The notes: generated by a model not told the origin, from the letters alone. 64,000 bases of DNA from Hofstenia miamia (GCA_004352715.1 SCFE01000101.1:1025148-1089147), one strand, 5' to 3'; shown: positions 23,368 to 35,199, numbered from the stretch's first letter. A program made the numbers and translations.

Positions 23368-24661
23368 CAGTACTGGCCAAAAGTTTGGGAACACTTTCCA
23401 AATTTAGAAATTTTTGTATTTTACACTAAAAAACGCAATGTAGAAACAATATAATAACACAATGTAGAAACAATATGATAACACTGTGTAGAAAGTAAAT
23501 AGTTAATTCAGAAAAACTCACTAATATTTTGTATGTCCGCCATTATTGGCCAAACACGCAGCAATGTGATTTGACATTGACTCGACCAGCTTTCTACAAT
23601 AATAATCAGTAATATCTGTGCACCATATCACTTTAATTTGCTCCTTCAGATAGTCGAGTGATGTGCATTGGCGCTTCCTCAGACTCTTTTTGATGTGATG
23701 CCACGAAATTTCTATGACGTTGAGGTCTGGGGAGTTTCCCGGACAGTTCTCAAACAGCCGAAAGTCTTGTGATATAATCCACTGTTTCACAACTTTGGCG
23801 CTGTGGCAAGGAGCACCATCTTGTTGTAGTACAGATATTCCATGAAGCTGCATAAACATGGGAACTTTTTCCTGAATTATTTTGAGGTAGGCCTTGGCTG
23901 TGACTGTCTCTTTTGCGTGTAACGTGTGTTGAATCTTTGGTTTCTTGGTCGTCAAACGTGTGGCCGGTATAATGTAAACTGGCAAATCTTGGATTTGTAA
24001 GTAAACATTTTTTGATGCCACATCTCAGGGGTGTAGTGTTGGTATTGCCTGCAGAAGCGCAACTGGTCTAAAATGTTCTTTGAAGGCAATCGGGGTTTGG
24101 CTGCCAGTTTGCATGATGGAAAATCAAAGGTAGTATTCAATCTACGCCTAATGGTGCGTGTTGATACATTCTGCACTACCGCACCTAGATTTGCTTTGAC
24201 TTCAGAAGATGAAGAGAATGGTTGATTGACGACGTAACGGTGAACGAGATGGTCAGTCTGAGGGGTTGTCACTTTCGGTCTTCAAGACCGCTTGCGAGAG
24301 GAAAAATTTGGCAGTTGCTGATAGCAAGTAACACTTCTGGATATCGAAGATACTGACATGCCCATTCTAACAGCTAAAGCGCGATAATTGTACCCCTCCT
24401 TGTACAAGATATGAATTTGAGCACGCTTTGTTGGTGAAATTTCACTAGCACGGACCATATTTCAACCTATAATGATAGTGCTTTTTCAGTGAAAAGGTAT
24501 TGTGTGTAAATCTAAAGTTGTGTTAATTTGATTGGCTAAATGAATCTGTTGTAAATTCTAAGAAAAAAAATGGGAATTCCAGGAATTTTACGAAGTTTCT
24601 AGGAAATAGCATTAAACACGCTTTAGACAGGTTAATGTTCCCAAACTTTTGGCCAGTACTG
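23368..24661 (-). mobile_element. Complete Tc1-like transposon with matching TIRs
   Basis: Both ends are present: CAGTACTGGCCAAAAGTTTG on the left and the same when the right end (to 24661) is reverse-complemented, each followed by GGAACA. The element is flanked by TA within (TA)n tracts, as expected for TA target duplication, and is 1294 bp long. It contains one transposase gene on the minus strand, described separately. The two ends match closely, suggesting that insertion was recent compared with the other Tc1 fossils here. Confidence 0.92.
23521..24458 (-). pseudogene. Tc1-like transposase, frameshifted
   Basis: The ATG at 24458 opens MVRASEISPTKRAQIHILYK, a helix-turn-helix N terminus. 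The linker motif that should read GRPK has TGA for the Gly codon (KRS-stop-RPK). A second helix-turn-helix follows (STRTIRRRLN). The reading then changes frame between 23952 and 24021. The first catalytic region reads MFTYKSKICQF where the family has an [SD]-E pair, so the first catalytic Asp appears to be Tyr. QQDGAPCH (second Asp) and NSPDLNVIEISW (Glu) are intact, with 35 residues between by my count; Tc1 usually has 34. It ends NGGHTKY. One stop, one frameshift and a lost catalytic residue make it inactive. Confidence 0.88.
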
Positions 24662-24679
24662 TATATATATATATATATG

Positions 24680-24930
24680 TTAGGCCCCTGCCAGTTGACT
24701 TTTTTTAGGCTCGAGTAGAGTTGGAACCTTAACTCGCGAGTCTGAATTGAGTTGCAATTTCGCCTTATCTTTTTTCAACTGCATAAATTTCTTTGTGTGT
24801 TCTATTTCCAGGTGAGTACAAAGTGTTGTTGTTGGTCGCGATTTGACCACCTGAAAATTTGCTTGCAAATTTTGCAGCCCTCACCATGTTTGGTACGCGT
24901 GGTGAGAACTCAAAAAATGCTGATTTCCAG
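24680..24930 (-). pseudogene. BED-type zinc finger relic
   Basis: On the minus strand, GEGCKICKQIF gives the C-x2-C half of a zinc finger in one frame, and KSRPTTTLCTHLEIEHTKKF gives the T-x-x-L-x-x-H-L-x-x-x-H half in another. Together they match the BED finger found at the N terminus of hAT transposases and ZBED proteins. The frame change between the halves indicates decay. No downstream transposase core was found. Confidence 0.45.
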
Positions 24931-25784
24931 TCCATGCCTGAAACAATTGCGCATCTGCACTACATATTTTCAACATTGAGTAAACAATTAATATTCACCG
25001 TCATCCTCAAGTGTAGCCACATCAAAGCTTTGCTATGGTTTTACGTTATAATAACATATTTACAATTCAGCCGCTTTATTTCCACGCATAACATTCGAAA
25101 TATATAATGTATAATCATGTGTTGGAATTATGCATTGCTTTTATATTATTAGCCCGAGGGTTTAAAAATTTGAAATGGAGAATGGTCGGTGGATTTTTCG
25201 ACATTACAGGAAAAAATTGAAAAAAATATGCTATTGTAGTGCGAATCATTGATGCAAGTTTTTGGCTAAGTAATTAATGTAAAAAGAGTAAAATTTTTTT
25301 GATCCCTAAAATTATTGAAAAACTATTGAAACAAGCAGAAACTAAATCTTCAAAGTAAATTATGGATTTTTCAAATTTAGATGCATATTTCTGGGTTGAA
25401 TTTATACTATATATTTAGAATATGCATCAAATTCATTATTTTTACTCACGTGAGCAAGCCTAAACAGCGTCCAATTTTGAGATTTCATCATATCACGTGA
25501 AATATAAATATATCAGAGGTATGCATTACAAATAAATTTAGTTATAAATGCTTCCTGGAAGCTAAGACTACTAATATATACATGTTCAACTTACAATAAT
25601 ATTAATAAACAAGAATTAATGAACATAAATATTTTAAGCAGTTTTCTATGGCCTAAGAATACTTAATAAATGATCACTCCTATTGATTACCACAACTATC
25701 GAACCCGAATACTATATCTGTTATATGGATGAAAAGTTGTTATTCCGAGCTATGTGCTTGTGTATTGTAGGAAATAAATAATCA
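24931..25784. other. Intronic AT-rich DNA
   Basis: Nothing recognised between the BED-finger relic and the receptor exon. Confidence 0.5.
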
Positions 25785-26593
25785 TCAACGAGTCTTTCTT
25801 ATTCTTAAAAGCTTAAGCAAGGAATTGCGAAAAGCTTGATTTGTCAATGTGCAGATAAATACATTACCAAGACAGTTAATTTCTCTAATACGCATTGTAT
25901 CATAAAACATTTGAGCACTTTGATCATTTTCCCAGAACTCTAAGTATTTTCTGTGAGATATCACATTGTAGAAAACTCTTATGATAAATGAAGGTAGATA
26001 GACCAGGATTAGAAAAATGCAGGATGTAACTAGTGTTAAAGTGACGCGAATATCAGCCCTTGCTATGTTTTGGACAACGTTTTTTTCTGCATATGCAATC
26101 GTTGGCAAAGACTAATGATAATCGCTGCATTTCCTGCAGCAATGAGCAACAATGGGAGCGCATAAGCAAAACACAACGTAAATAATTCATTGAGTAGCAC
26201 ATGATCTTGGTAACATTTCGAACTTTCTAGAATCTTTCCTTCATACATTATTGTGCTTGGTTTTAAGTCTTCTATTAAGATATGGGGGAAAGATATCGCA
26301 ATGGATAAAAATATCAATGTCCCACATAATCTGTTAGCCATTGACCTCGTATTGTGTGTTTTAAAGATTTGTAAGTTAAAAATATTAACTAATCGATCAC
26401 ATGTAATAAACACGACCATGTATGTCGTATGGAATAGACTGAATTCCTTTGCAACTCGCCAAACTTTGCGGATATGGGAGAATCTCTTCAAAAGCAGTTC
26501 TTGGGACCAGAGAGCGAAAGGAAGTGTGAGAAAGAAACTGCTTGCACAGCTAAGAAAGTCCGCAATTGCAAGTTGAAGTACATAAGTCATTGT
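25785..26593 (-). pseudogene. Rhodopsin-like (class A) GPCR exon, one frameshift
   Basis: An exon encoding TM2 to the C terminus of a seven-helix receptor, inside the intron between FN3 exons 11 and 12 and on the same strand. Visible: TM2 LQLAIADFL (L-A-x-A-D), TM3 ending TCDRLVNIF (DR of the DRY motif kept), TM4, a loop cysteine (SSKCYQD), TM5 FAYALPLLLI, TM6 VTSCIFLILVYLPSFI and TM7 ending NVFIC where NPxxY is expected. The cysteine at the start of TM3 is absent. The frame breaks at an A7 run near 26079-26085; one more A would restore it. The start lies just after a possible acceptor (CTTAG), so TM1 would be on an upstream exon, which I did not find. The ligand class is unknown; the TM3 region weakly recalls neuropeptide receptors. 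Confidence 0.75.
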
Positions 26594-26599
26594 CTAAGT

Positions 26600-28131
26600 T
26601 TCAAAGACATTTCCTAAACCTTTATCAGTATATATGGAAAATGGCAGAAAATTTATTGGTGTTACAAACTTAGATTAGAGGAATTACTAAATATTCAGTA
26701 ATCTCATTGTTGTCTGTTACTAAGACACAAAGATAACCAAGAAAATAAGATTAGTGTGCACATTGCAAAAGTTTCTTACAATTGCTTATGAAACATTAAA
26801 AATAGTTATAAAATCTAAACACTGTTTATTAAAATCACTTTTAAATCATTGTAATTAAGTTAGATGTGCACTGATAATCGCACAGAATGGATTCAGTTAA
26901 AATTCAATTAAAATTTAAAATCAATTTCTTCGAAAAAGAAGTAAATACCATGTATTATTCAATTTTAATCAAAGTTCAAAACAGAATTACACTATAAAGA
27001 GTAGAAATACCACCTGCTAAAAAAATATATAAAAACCAGTCATCAAAAAAATTATAATCACATTTTAAAAAAATGACATAATTACGCCCATGCTGAGAGA
27101 TTACAAATTCAAGAGAAATGTCTAAAAAAATCTTCAAAATAGTTTTTAAGATCTAGGTATATACGTAATCTAGGATTGAAATTATGCTTTAATTTTGTTT
27201 ATTATGAATAATTTTGTTACATACTAAGAGGTTTGTAGAACGGAAAAAAGCATAACCAAAATATCCGAAATAAAATATCGCAGAAAATTTCTGAAGAATT
27301 CTCTGGGAAAGTAGAGTGATTCCAATTGCGGTGTTGTCATGTAAGCTCTTGGTCAACAAGTTCAGCATTTCAGAACTTCTCCAATGTTAATTATATCAAA
27401 ATATTTGAAACAATATATCAGACAATATTTTCAAAATATTAAAGTTCACGTATACATCAATGTATTTAGCTGCCATATTTGATATTTTAAATGTATTCGA
27501 AGCATTTTATATTTTTACAATGTTTATAGAAATTGGCCTATAGCTTAATGAATCATTACAAGAAATTTAAACAGTGCCATGTGACGTCAGCAAATAACTA
27601 GTGAAAGTGCGGCGTAGATTATGCACTATGCTTAACTGTAAGTGAAAGAGGTTTTTTACAAATTTATATATCTTAAAATTAATAGATTATCTAGCTCATC
27701 ATCAATTGTTTAAACGCTATTGGTTTACTATGCAATACAAAAAAAAATTGTTTGTAGCCATAGTTGTTCATCCGTCAAAATTTTGCAAAAAATTTTATCC
27801 CATATGTCAATTTATAAAGGGAAAAATGAAGTAGATGCAATTGAATATAATTTCATGAAAATGTCAACATGCGAATGTTCAAATACATCATCAATTCTAA
27901 TTGGTTAATGCTAATACTATAAAATAATGCAAAGATCATATCTATATCATTTGAATTTCTCACGTCAATTTTGCATTTAATGAATTTAAGAGGTAAGTTA
28001 AGTCGGGCGAACAAGGGAAATACCTTAAATTATATAATATTGAAGAGGATCAAGACAAATTTTTTCTGGCAATGTGTGTAATAGACGCATTTAAATTATA
28101 TTTTTCAAAATATATATTAAATTTGATATAG

Positions 28132-28140
<9 letters not shown>
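26600..28140. other. Intronic AT-rich DNA
   Basis: Upstream of the receptor exon on the minus strand. A TM1 exon would be expected here or in the gap at 28165-28717; I could not identify one. Confidence 0.45.
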
Positions 28141-28164
<24 letters not shown>

Positions 28165-28717
28165 NNNNNNNNNNNNNNNNNNNNNNNNNNNNNNNNNNNN
28201 NNNNNNNNNNNNNNNNNNNNNNNNNNNNNNNNNNNNNNNNNNNNNNNNNNNNNNNNNNNNNNNNNNNNNNNNNNNNNNNNNNNNNNNNNNNNNNNNNNNN
28301 NNNNNNNNNNNNNNNNNNNNNNNNNNNNNNNNNNNNNNNNNNNNNNNNNNNNNNNNNNNNNNNNNNNNNNNNNNNNNNNNNNNNNNNNNNNNNNNNNNNN
28401 NNNNNNNNNNNNNNNNNNNNNNNNNNNNNNNNNNNNNNNNNNNNNNNNNNNNNNNNNNNNNNNNNNNNNNNNNNNNNNNNNNNNNNNNNNNNNNNNNNNN
28501 NNNNNNNNNNNNNNNNNNNNNNNNNNNNNNNNNNNNNNNNNNNNNNNNNNNNNNNNNNNNNNNNNNNNNNNNNNNNNNNNNNNNNNNNNNNNNNNNNNNN
28601 NNNNNNNNNNNNNNNNNNNNNNNNNNNNNNNNNNNNNNNNNNNNNNNNNNNNNNNNNNNNNNNNNNNNNNNNNNNNNNNNNNNNNNNNNNNNNNNNNNNN
28701 NNNNNNNNNNNNNNNNN
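28165..28717. other. Assembly gap in (TA)n
   Basis: A run of N flanked by (TA)n, ending 40 bp from the exon 11 donor. It is large enough to hide a whole FN3-like exon. Confidence 0.95.
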
Positions 28718-28757
28718 TATATATATTTTTTTTAATGGAAACGTCTAAGATGCTTAC

Positions 28758-29012
28758 ATGTATGCACTGAAATGTTTGTCACCGTTTCACTAATTAGTGA
28801 TAGATAAACAGCCCTGACTTGAATTGTGTAATTTTCACTGGCAGTTAAGGAGGCAAATGTATGAGGACTTGCTACATTTGCGAATGAACAAGATCCTGTA
28901 TCTGCTACGAATATGCATGCTTGAAGTGTATCAGATGTTGACGTTTCGGTGATTGTGATGGTAATGTTATCGGCATATTGACTATCAATGCTTACGGTGG
29001 GTGTCGAGGGAG
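28758..29012 (-). CDS. Exon 11: FN3-like module
   Basis: A 255-bp phase 1-1 exon (donor GTAAGC). Motifs: APSTPTVSI, DNIT sequon, CIFVADTGSC, SLTASENYTIQVRAVY, ending S-V-H-T. Its last base is T, not G, so splicing to exon 12 makes the junction residue Ser rather than Ala. A gap of about 550 bp lies 40 bp past its donor. Confidence 0.8.
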
Positions 29013-29777
29013 CTAAAAAATTCAAAAAACTATATGAAAACGTCATTTGTACGTAATAATGGCAAGAATATAAATGTATAGTTGTACCATTAAAAAATAA
29101 CGTGTTGTTTGATAATAAGAATGTTTGTTAATATGAACTTTCAATTTGATGATAATTTAAGTGCAATTTATAAATGCTAAGAGTTAGTGTGAAAAGGTAA
29201 AAAGTATGAATTCACATATGTGTTAAAAAAGTTTATGACAAACTTATAATTATTAAATTTACATTATTTTACAGAAATTTAGGTTTTCGCATATTCTTTT
29301 TTGTTCTGAAGTAGTTAAACAGATTAACCGCTCAAAGCAGTTTAATAATAACTAATTAGCAAAAGATCTACTTAATAGCTAAAACATCAAACGCAGCATA
29401 CTTTCAGTGTAAATGATACGGAATTGATATTTTTAACTGACTGACGATTAGTGATGCGCGAGTAGATCAATTTTAATGCCTCACACGCCTGACAAAAATG
29501 GTTTTTTTACCCATACCTGGCCGTATTTGAGAATAAAACTTTATTTATTGCTCATAGGAAATGTAAGATTCTTCAATAAAATTTCAAACGCAATTCACGT
29601 TCTTTGTATGTTAATTCTATCAAGTTGTTGTTTATAAATGATTATTTAAGAAAAATTGATTAAAATTCAACCGTTCCCACATACCACTATTGACTACATT
29701 ATGAAGAAAAAATAAGGAATGTTCATATTCCAGGTTCTTACGGAAATAAGTGTTAAGCGAAATGTAAATATAAATTA

Positions 29778-30548
29778 TTAAACCTTTTCTGGCCACTCTT
29801 CATTACAATGAACAATACAAAAAACTGAAAAAGCTAAGTCAAATTTTAGGGAAAATCTGTTTTAGTGGTTTATGTCGTTGCGTCTATGCCAAAAATGAAA
29901 TACTTTCTCTTTCAGTATGTTGTTGCAATTTATATGTTGTTAAACAATTAATTTTTATTCAGCCTAAGCTGAAAAGCCTCAATTTCAAAATTATTTTTTT
30001 AGAAATGCTATTAACTATTGCTGCATTTGTTCACAAATATTTTCATTAGCATTATGTATCCCTTAATATCCATTATAATGACCAAAAATCTATGGGATTT
30101 GATCATTCCAGTAAACATAAACATTCATAAAAATGAGAGGCTGGCCAGGGTTCATCACAATGAACATAGCGATTTTCCCACTAATGTAAGTTTATATTTA
30201 TTTTTTCAATTATCAACATATTTTTGACGTATATTTATCTAGAAAAATGGTCANGCTATTAACTATTGCTGCATTTGTTCACAAATATTTTCATTAGCAT
30301 TATGTATCCCTTAATATCCATTATAATGACCAAAAATCTATGGGATTTGATCATTCCAGTAAACATAAACATTCATAAAAATGAGAGGCTGGCCAGGGTT
30401 CATCACAATGAACATAGCGATTTTCCCACTAATGTAAGTTTATATTTATTTTTTCAATTATCAACATATTTTTGACGTATATTTATCTAGAAAAATGGTC
30501 ACATTTAAAAAAATCAATTAACATACAATTTTGGCCAGAAAGGGTTAA
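29778..30548. mobile_element. TTAA-flanked MITE (piggyBac-like)
   Basis: The left end reads TTAA then ACCTTTTCTGGCCA. The right end, reverse-complemented, reads TTAA then CCCTTTCTGGCCA. A TTAA target duplication with C/T-rich short inverted ends is the hallmark of piggyBac-type elements. An internal near-copy (ctggccagggttcatcacaa) recurs in the body and contains a small palindrome, gttcatcacaatgaac. There is no transposase frame. The apparent length includes a duplicated 247-bp block around the single N at 30254, so the true element is probably about 520 bp. Confidence 0.65.
30007..30501. repeat. Exact 247-bp duplication around a single N
   Basis: 30007-30253 and 30255-30501 are identical and joined by one N at 30254. 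This is most simply two overlapping contig ends that were not merged. Confidence 0.9.
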
Positions 30549-31160
30549 ATTGCAAAATGCAACATGATCTTAAGTTTTAGAATGCTGGGGTAATTTCTGC
30601 ATTATTCAAAATGTGGACTTTTAAATAAAATAAGTATTTTGTTCCATTACCTAATTAACCCTATTCTTAGAATTTAATGGTTCTTGATAAAAAATTTAAA
30701 TGCTTCTAACTAAAAAAGATATGTAAAATTTGATTTCTGTTCTTAAACCGACATTGTTACATTGAGGAATGCTAAAGTTCATCGCTGCTCCCATTGGTCC
30801 TAAAGCTTATAATTACATAAATTTTATTATCAAAAAAACATCATAGATTTTGAAGAACTAGTTGAAAGTTGGTTTCTCCGCTTCCAGCTCTATTTTTGCC
30901 ACTTATATTCGATAATATCCGAAAAAAAATTATGCAATGACTAAATATCAGTTAATTTTCAAACTTAGGAACTAATAAATTGCTTTCTGTCCTTATAATG
31001 ATTTTGAAACCATACGTTTGATTCATAGCAAATATCAAAGTAATTAATTCACAAGGAATAATTTTATTTTTACTGAATCAAACTCGTAGACAGGAAATTC
31101 ATAATCAATAAATGTGTCAAGTATTGCTTTTAAATTGCAAATATAAACAATAAAAATTAC
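30549..31160. other. Intronic AT-rich DNA
   Basis: Between the MITE and exon 10. Nothing recognised. Confidence 0.5.
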
Positions 31161-31415
31161 CTGTGTATACTGGAGTGTTAGTAGTACTCTCACTATTTAC
31201 ACTTTGAAAAACAGCTCTCACATCAATTGTGTAATTTCCACTAGCACTTAAGGAGGTAAATGTATGAGGACTTGTTACTGTTGCATATGAACATGATCCG
31301 GAATCTGTTAAGTATATGCATGCTTCAAGAGTGTCAGAAGTTGACGTTTCAGTGATTGTAATAGTAATGTTATCATAGTATTGGCTATCAATATTTACAT
31401 TTGGTGCAGATGGGG
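31161..31415 (-). CDS. Exon 10: FN3-like module
   Basis: A 255-bp phase 1-1 exon (donor GTAATT). Motifs: APSAPNVNI, DNIT sequon, CIYLTDSGSC, SLSASGNYTIDVRAVF, PVYTG. The first half is nearly identical in bases to exon 14 and the middle and second part to exon 13, so it looks like a mosaic. Confidence 0.83.
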
Positions 31416-32299
31416 CTAAATAATTTCGCTATGTTTATATATTTGTTTGATAAAATATACGCAAATAATGTTCTATGAAGAATTTCAATTGAGAATATTG
31501 TATATTTAACTATTATATTTTATTAATTAATACAGGATAAGAAAATTCAAAATTCTATTATAATCAATTCTATGTCAAGCTTATTTATAATGTTTCACCA
31601 TCGCTAAATTTTATGGTATTAATGAATTTAACTGTAATATAAAAATACCTATAGTATGTAGTTTTCAATTAAAATTATTGGATATGTATTTATAGCATGT
31701 TTTCTGATATTATTATGTAAGTATTTTTGTTGAAAACGCAGACAGTAGCGATGAAGCAGTAAATTTCCCAAGTGTTGACAAGGTTCCAATAGATGGCTCA
31801 CCAAAGTTAATATCAATTTATGAACTTTTTATTAAAGAATTTGTCTTTGTGAGTTTGGAAGCAACTCCTAGATTTTTTAGAACACGTTGAGCGTTGTGAT
31901 TACATCGAGGAATGTCAATAAATTACTTCTCACCTTCATAAGCGATAAAGTTTCATACTGTACTGAGAATTCTGTTAAGAGACAAAATGTTGTAATAGTT
32001 CAAATTGCAATTGAATTCCATTTTTCCAATATGAGAGTTTTTTCTGACATATTTTAAGCAAATTTAAAGTTCTTTGTAGTGGCGATACGTCTGGCATAGT
32101 TAAGATAAAAACAACTTATAATCATTGGTGTGTTTTCTTTTATTCCAAAGTATATCTCGCCTACAGTCTCTCAAATAAATATTTCTTATACTTTCAGCTA
32201 TTTCCGTTTCATCATGTTAAGCCACTAATTTAAAAGTATTTCTTTTTTCTTTTGGATGGGTGTGCATGTAAAAATATTTCGCTCGCAGTTAAAATGAAA
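31416..32299. other. Intronic AT-rich DNA
   Basis: Between exon 10 and the LINE remnant. No supported feature. Confidence 0.5.
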
Positions 32300-34440
32300 T
32301 TTCATTTGCTATATATATATATATATATATATTAAGTGTTTGTTGAGGTATACCAAATCTGACATTTCTAAATACAAAGGAAGTTTTATCAATCTTTCTT
32401 TATAACTTCCGACAGGCAAAATCCCTCTTGTACACTGTTTTTGCAACTTTTCAAGTACATTTAGATTCGAATAATTACAGTACCACATTTGAGAAGTATA
32501 GGTCAGTTTAAATTTTATAAGTGTTATAAATGTGTATTTGTTGCTTGAAAATTGGTGGTATAAAGAATGCTACGCTTACTATACAGGAATCTATAATTCG
32601 TTGTTTTAATCTTGTTAGAAAGATGGCTATTTCATGACAGATTTTTAGAGATATAAACGCCAAGATCCTTAACTGAATCTGACAAATATTCATTATTTTC
32701 CAATATATGAATCATGTTTGAATCTTGTAATGAAAATAATTGAAATTTATTGACATTAAACTTTATTTCATTATGATAGGCACAATTTTGAAGGTAGTAA
32801 AATCAATTTGAAGTAGTGATAAAGATGTAGAGCACAATTTAATATCATCTGAGCAAGGTAAGAAATAGTATTTAATCAAAATTTTGGTAGATCATTAATG
32901 GTGCCCTACTTGGAAGACTTCGATAATTAGATGGTTCTCCATTAATATTCAGATAAATAAGATGATAAAAACGTCATTAAATTGATTGGGATTTCAAACG
33001 GGTAATATTTTTGAAGCAATTTGTAATGATTGAATTTGTCAAAAGCCTTAGCGAAGTCAATGTACAAAACAAATGCTGGAGAACTTTCATCCGATGCCGA
33101 CTAGAAGTTTTTTAATGTCTTTAAATAGGTGTGTTAGTGTAAATCGATTCTTGAACAATCCATGATGAGAAGAAGAGATAAATTCCATGATGATAAGAGA
33201 TAAAATATTGTATAGAATCTTTTCAAGGGCCAATGATAGTTTAGGTAGAATACTAATAGAACGGGAATTAGTTATGCCCTCTTTAAATCCTGGCTTATGA
33301 ATTGGATTCAAAGGGATAAACTCAAGTAGTTATTACGGATTGAAACAATTTTATCATATGTGAAGCAAGCAAAGTAGCATAGTTGTGTACCAAATACCAA
33401 GGAAGTCTTTCTGTACCACATCCATGAGGTTTGATTGATTTCAAAGAGTTAATTACATTAATAAGTGATAGTTCTACAATAGTAGTTTTAGGAGAAGGTC
33501 CAATAGTTCTACATACATTATCATCAATTGGAGAAGAATAAATAGAGTATAATTATTTACTGAACAATTCAGCACATTAGAATGCATTGTAAACTTGCAT
33601 TCGATTTAAATCCATCGGAAGAGGGAGAGATTTCTACTAAATTGTTCTTAATAATTTATAGCATTGATTAATATCACCAAGTGAAAACGATTTTATATAG
33701 ATAATTTTATTTAGTTCTATAGATTGATAAAGCTCGCTAGTTGAATAGTTTAAATTGTTCAAATTTGCACATGATTTCTCAATATTGTATTTTCTTTTAG
33801 CAGTGTTTGCTGCGTTAAGTAAGTGCATTGAATGCGAGCTCAAATAAGCTGGAGTTGTGTTTCTTGGTATATACATAGATATTATATAAAATAGATCTTA
33901 ACACGAATGTTTTAAAAAGTTTGGGTCATCGAGTGGAAATTTGAATAAAAATAAAGGCATTGATAATGCTAACTGTTATTCTTCTTTATTCGCTGAAAAA
34001 AATGAAAATGGAGAGTCATCATAAGTTGTATAAGTCATGCAGTTGAAATTTACTATATTTTACATCAAGACTAAAATATATGATTGAATGATCAGAGGAA
34101 CTTTCTGTAGGACTAATAACTTTCAGTATAGAAACTATATGTTTGTTGAATAATATTACGTCTAGATTATAATTATTGATATGAGTAGAAAGGTCAATAA
34201 ATTGAGTTAAGACTGTTTCAATAAAATAATCTAGTAATTCAGAGTCAAATTGATGAATGGAACTCATTTGTACCCAATTAGCATCAGGAAAAATTAAAAT
34301 TCCCACACAGCAAAATAATTTATTTTTACAAAGGTATATAGAATATTGTTTGAGATATAATTCAAATTTTCTCTTAGAGTGGTGGAATGATGGAATTATA
34401 TTATCCATATCACGGCGATACGATGATTAAGAAAGAGGAA
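32300..34440 (-). mobile_element. Degenerate non-LTR retrotransposon (LINE)
   Basis: Read on the minus strand, in order. 34019-34408 is an endonuclease C-terminal region (NKLFCCVGILIFPDANWVQM, later ESSSDHSIIYFSL, the S-D-H motif of apurinic-type endonucleases). 33637-33876 is the linker region. 33087-33311 is the start of the reverse transcriptase (IHKPGFKEGITNSRSISILP, then LEKILYN and HHGLFKNRFTLTHL). At about 32840 the catalytic motif reads CSDDIKLCSTS (the [FY]-x-D-D box), followed by a VKDLGVYIS-type segment. Frames are broken by stops, so it is dead. The order endonuclease then RT fits CR1/jockey-type LINEs. Confidence 0.82.
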
Positions 34441-35080
34441 GATATATATTTATGATGAGAATTACATAAACTGAAATTTTAAGGTGATACTGCATGCGAA
34501 ATCAATTTTTTTCGTTGTTTTTAATTGAAATAAATAAGACAGTATTTTTGCAAATGATAGCACAACCACCATATTTTTTTTACTTTTTTCGAAAACTGCT
34601 TGTTGCTAATAAATATGATAGGTCCATAAAAATATTTTCAGAACATTGCTCGGTAACTCTAACTACTGCACTTCTCGATGACATCGCACGCGAATTAAGT
34701 TTAGGCGTCTATCAGCAGTCAGCAAGCTTTGCGCACTTACATATAATAGGTTTATTCTGATATCATTAGGATGATCTTGTCAGTCCATTTGAATGGGATC
34801 TTCCACTTCATATTTAAATAGTTTCAAGTTTCGGATTCGAAGCGAAAATTAATCAATACCTGATTGAACTAGATCATATTTTAAGGACACATTTTTCAAG
34901 ATTTCTATCTTCTGGACTATAAGCTCTCCTTTAATAAATATACGTAGTAGAGAATAGTAAAAAGTGTTGAAGCAATTAAAACAATCAATTAGATTGGGTC
35001 TAGATCAAGTAGTTGAAAATTTCCTTAGTCTCGAATCATTTAAGATACATGAAAAATATATATATATATATATATATAAG

Positions 35081-35112
<32 letters not shown>
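34441..35112. other. Intronic DNA ending in (TA)n
   Basis: Nothing recognised apart from (TA)n tracts at about 35058-35112, interrupted by a single N at 35113. Confidence 0.5.
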
Positions 35113-35113
35113 N

Positions 35114-35199
35114 TTACACAATTGATGTCAGGGCTGTTTATCAAAGTGTTTTTGGTGAGAAAATTACTAACACTCCAGTACATACAGGTATATTTATTG

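Noticed and set aside
26253-26576. Plus-strand frame opposite the GPCR exon
   Set aside because: No recognisable domain; it is antisense to a clear receptor reading.
30018-30475. Twin 69-residue plus-strand frames
   Set aside because: The two are the same sequence duplicated by the join at 30254, lie in a MITE, and resemble no protein.
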